DNA from: Promethearchaeota archaeon
GTDB taxonomy: Archaea > Asgardarchaeota > Lokiarchaeia > Sigynarchaeales > SOKP01
Length of the DNA stretch: 43,247 bases
Assembly (NCBI GenBank): GCA_030605085.1
Contig: JAUWBH010000028.1
Location: 1-43,247 of the forward strand
Direction: 5' to 3'
Position numbers and translations under genes: made by a program. Numbering within the stretch: the first letter of the stretch is position 1; each line of letters starts with the position of its first letter. Of this stretch, positions 42,765 to 43,247 are shown piece after piece. The notes beneath the pieces were generated by a model, which was given only the letters and a program-made list of their open reading frames with translations, did no database searches and had not been told where the DNA came from.

Positions 42765-43247
42765 TTGCGGTTCACCCCCACAGAATATTCTAACATAAAC
42801 AATGAAGAGCTGAAAGAAGAGTTGGACTCAGAGGTAAGAGAGGATCTTCCTGAGGTTAACGATCGGAACATACAATTAGACAGCGAAATAGAATACGACA
42901 ACAAAAGTTCTGAATCGCCAGAAGAAGTAAAGGAGGTACCTAAATCGGATATTACAGACATTACACATAAGGATAATGAACGAGAAATAATTCACGAACA
43001 TTCTTCTAGACAATATACAGCTCAAGTCGTAAAGAAAGAAATAGAAGAATTGCATAATCAAGAACCTCAAGAAACTAAAGAGATAAAAAGTAAAGAAGCA
43101 GAGGAGAACCAACGTAAAGACGAGAAAGAATTTCAGAAGGAAGTTCAAGAAATCCAAAAACAAGACGCGGAGAACGAGGTAATTAAGAGGGAGATAACCA
43201 AAAAATGTAACGACATCCAATCAAATTCTACTAATATGAAGGAAATA
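42765..43247 (+). CDS. Charged coiled-coil-like protein, 3' end outside window
   Basis: Open frame from TTG 42765 (frame itself open from 42696) to the last base with no stop: 161 codons, dominated by Glu/Lys/Asp/Gln ('EELKEELDSEVREDLPEV', 'KEEAEENQRKDEKEFQKEV'-type stretches). Start uncertain; a CTCATTGCGG direct repeat sits just before it (42745-42770). Complement-strand frames there are not protein-like. Likely the N-terminus of a long disordered or coiled-coil protein. Confidence 0.55.
   Translation, partial: MRFTPTEYSNINNEELKEELDSEVREDLPEVNDRNIQLDSEIEYDNKSSESPEEVKEVPKSDITDITHKDNEREIIHEHSSRQYTAQVVKKEIEELHNQEPQETKEIKSKEAEENQRKDEKEFQKEVQEIQKQDAENEVIKREITKKCNDIQSNSTNMKEI

Overview
The window reads as chromosome of an Asgard archaeon, most likely Lokiarchaeia-like. 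The evidence is very AT-rich DNA, archaeal gene families (histone, TrmB-type regulator, DUF211, ThpR, F420-synthesis CofC), a Rab/Ras-like small GTPase plus a broken copy, Shine-Dalgarno and TATA signals, and selenocysteine (Sec) use in heterodisulfide-reductase proteins, a trait reported for Lokiarchaeota. No rRNA, tRNA or CRISPR array was found by eye.

Region 1 (1-5157): a TPR protein cut by the window edge, then a minus-strand operon HdrA - MvhD - FrhB-like. HdrA and MvhD are each broken by two in-frame UGA codons. All four UGAs fall exactly where paralogues or family members have iron-sulfur or catalytic cysteines, so I read them as two full-length selenoproteins with two Sec each. The 97-nt spacer after MvhD can fold and is my SECIS candidate.

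Region 2 (5158-7877): an intergenic block with paired hairpin repeats around a GC-richer segment, an SDR epimerase with a membrane-protein partner, and a GATC-rich tandem repeat.

Region 3 (7878-15780): a second, cysteine-only electron-bifurcation locus. It holds two paralogous double-length HdrA proteins, an HdrC-HdrB fusion and a cysteine MvhD. The last three are tightly packed. CofC (coenzyme F420) further on and the FrhB-like protein fit an F420/ferredoxin/thiol redox economy.

Region 4 (15828-31975): housekeeping and small genes (PD-(D/E)XK-like nuclease, SerRS, coiled-coil protein, CofC, TrmB regulator, histone, HIT, DUF211, VIT1-like transporter, HAD and dual-specificity phosphatases). 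It is invaded by a GIY-YIG-like mobile endonuclease beside a beheaded GTPase gene, and by a solitary TnpB element.

Region 5 (32000-38357): ThpR, then a nitrilase-family gene split into two halves about 4.9 kb apart, with the break at the catalytic cysteine. Between the halves are a hairpin-rich repeat block, a large subtilisin-like protease of foreign-looking composition, and degraded genes.

Region 6 (38386-43247): a 2-hydroxyacid dehydrogenase, a kinase-fold protein, a cysteine-rich ferredoxin protein, a seven-helix membrane protein, a relic of a second TnpB element, and a charged coiled-coil gene running off the end.
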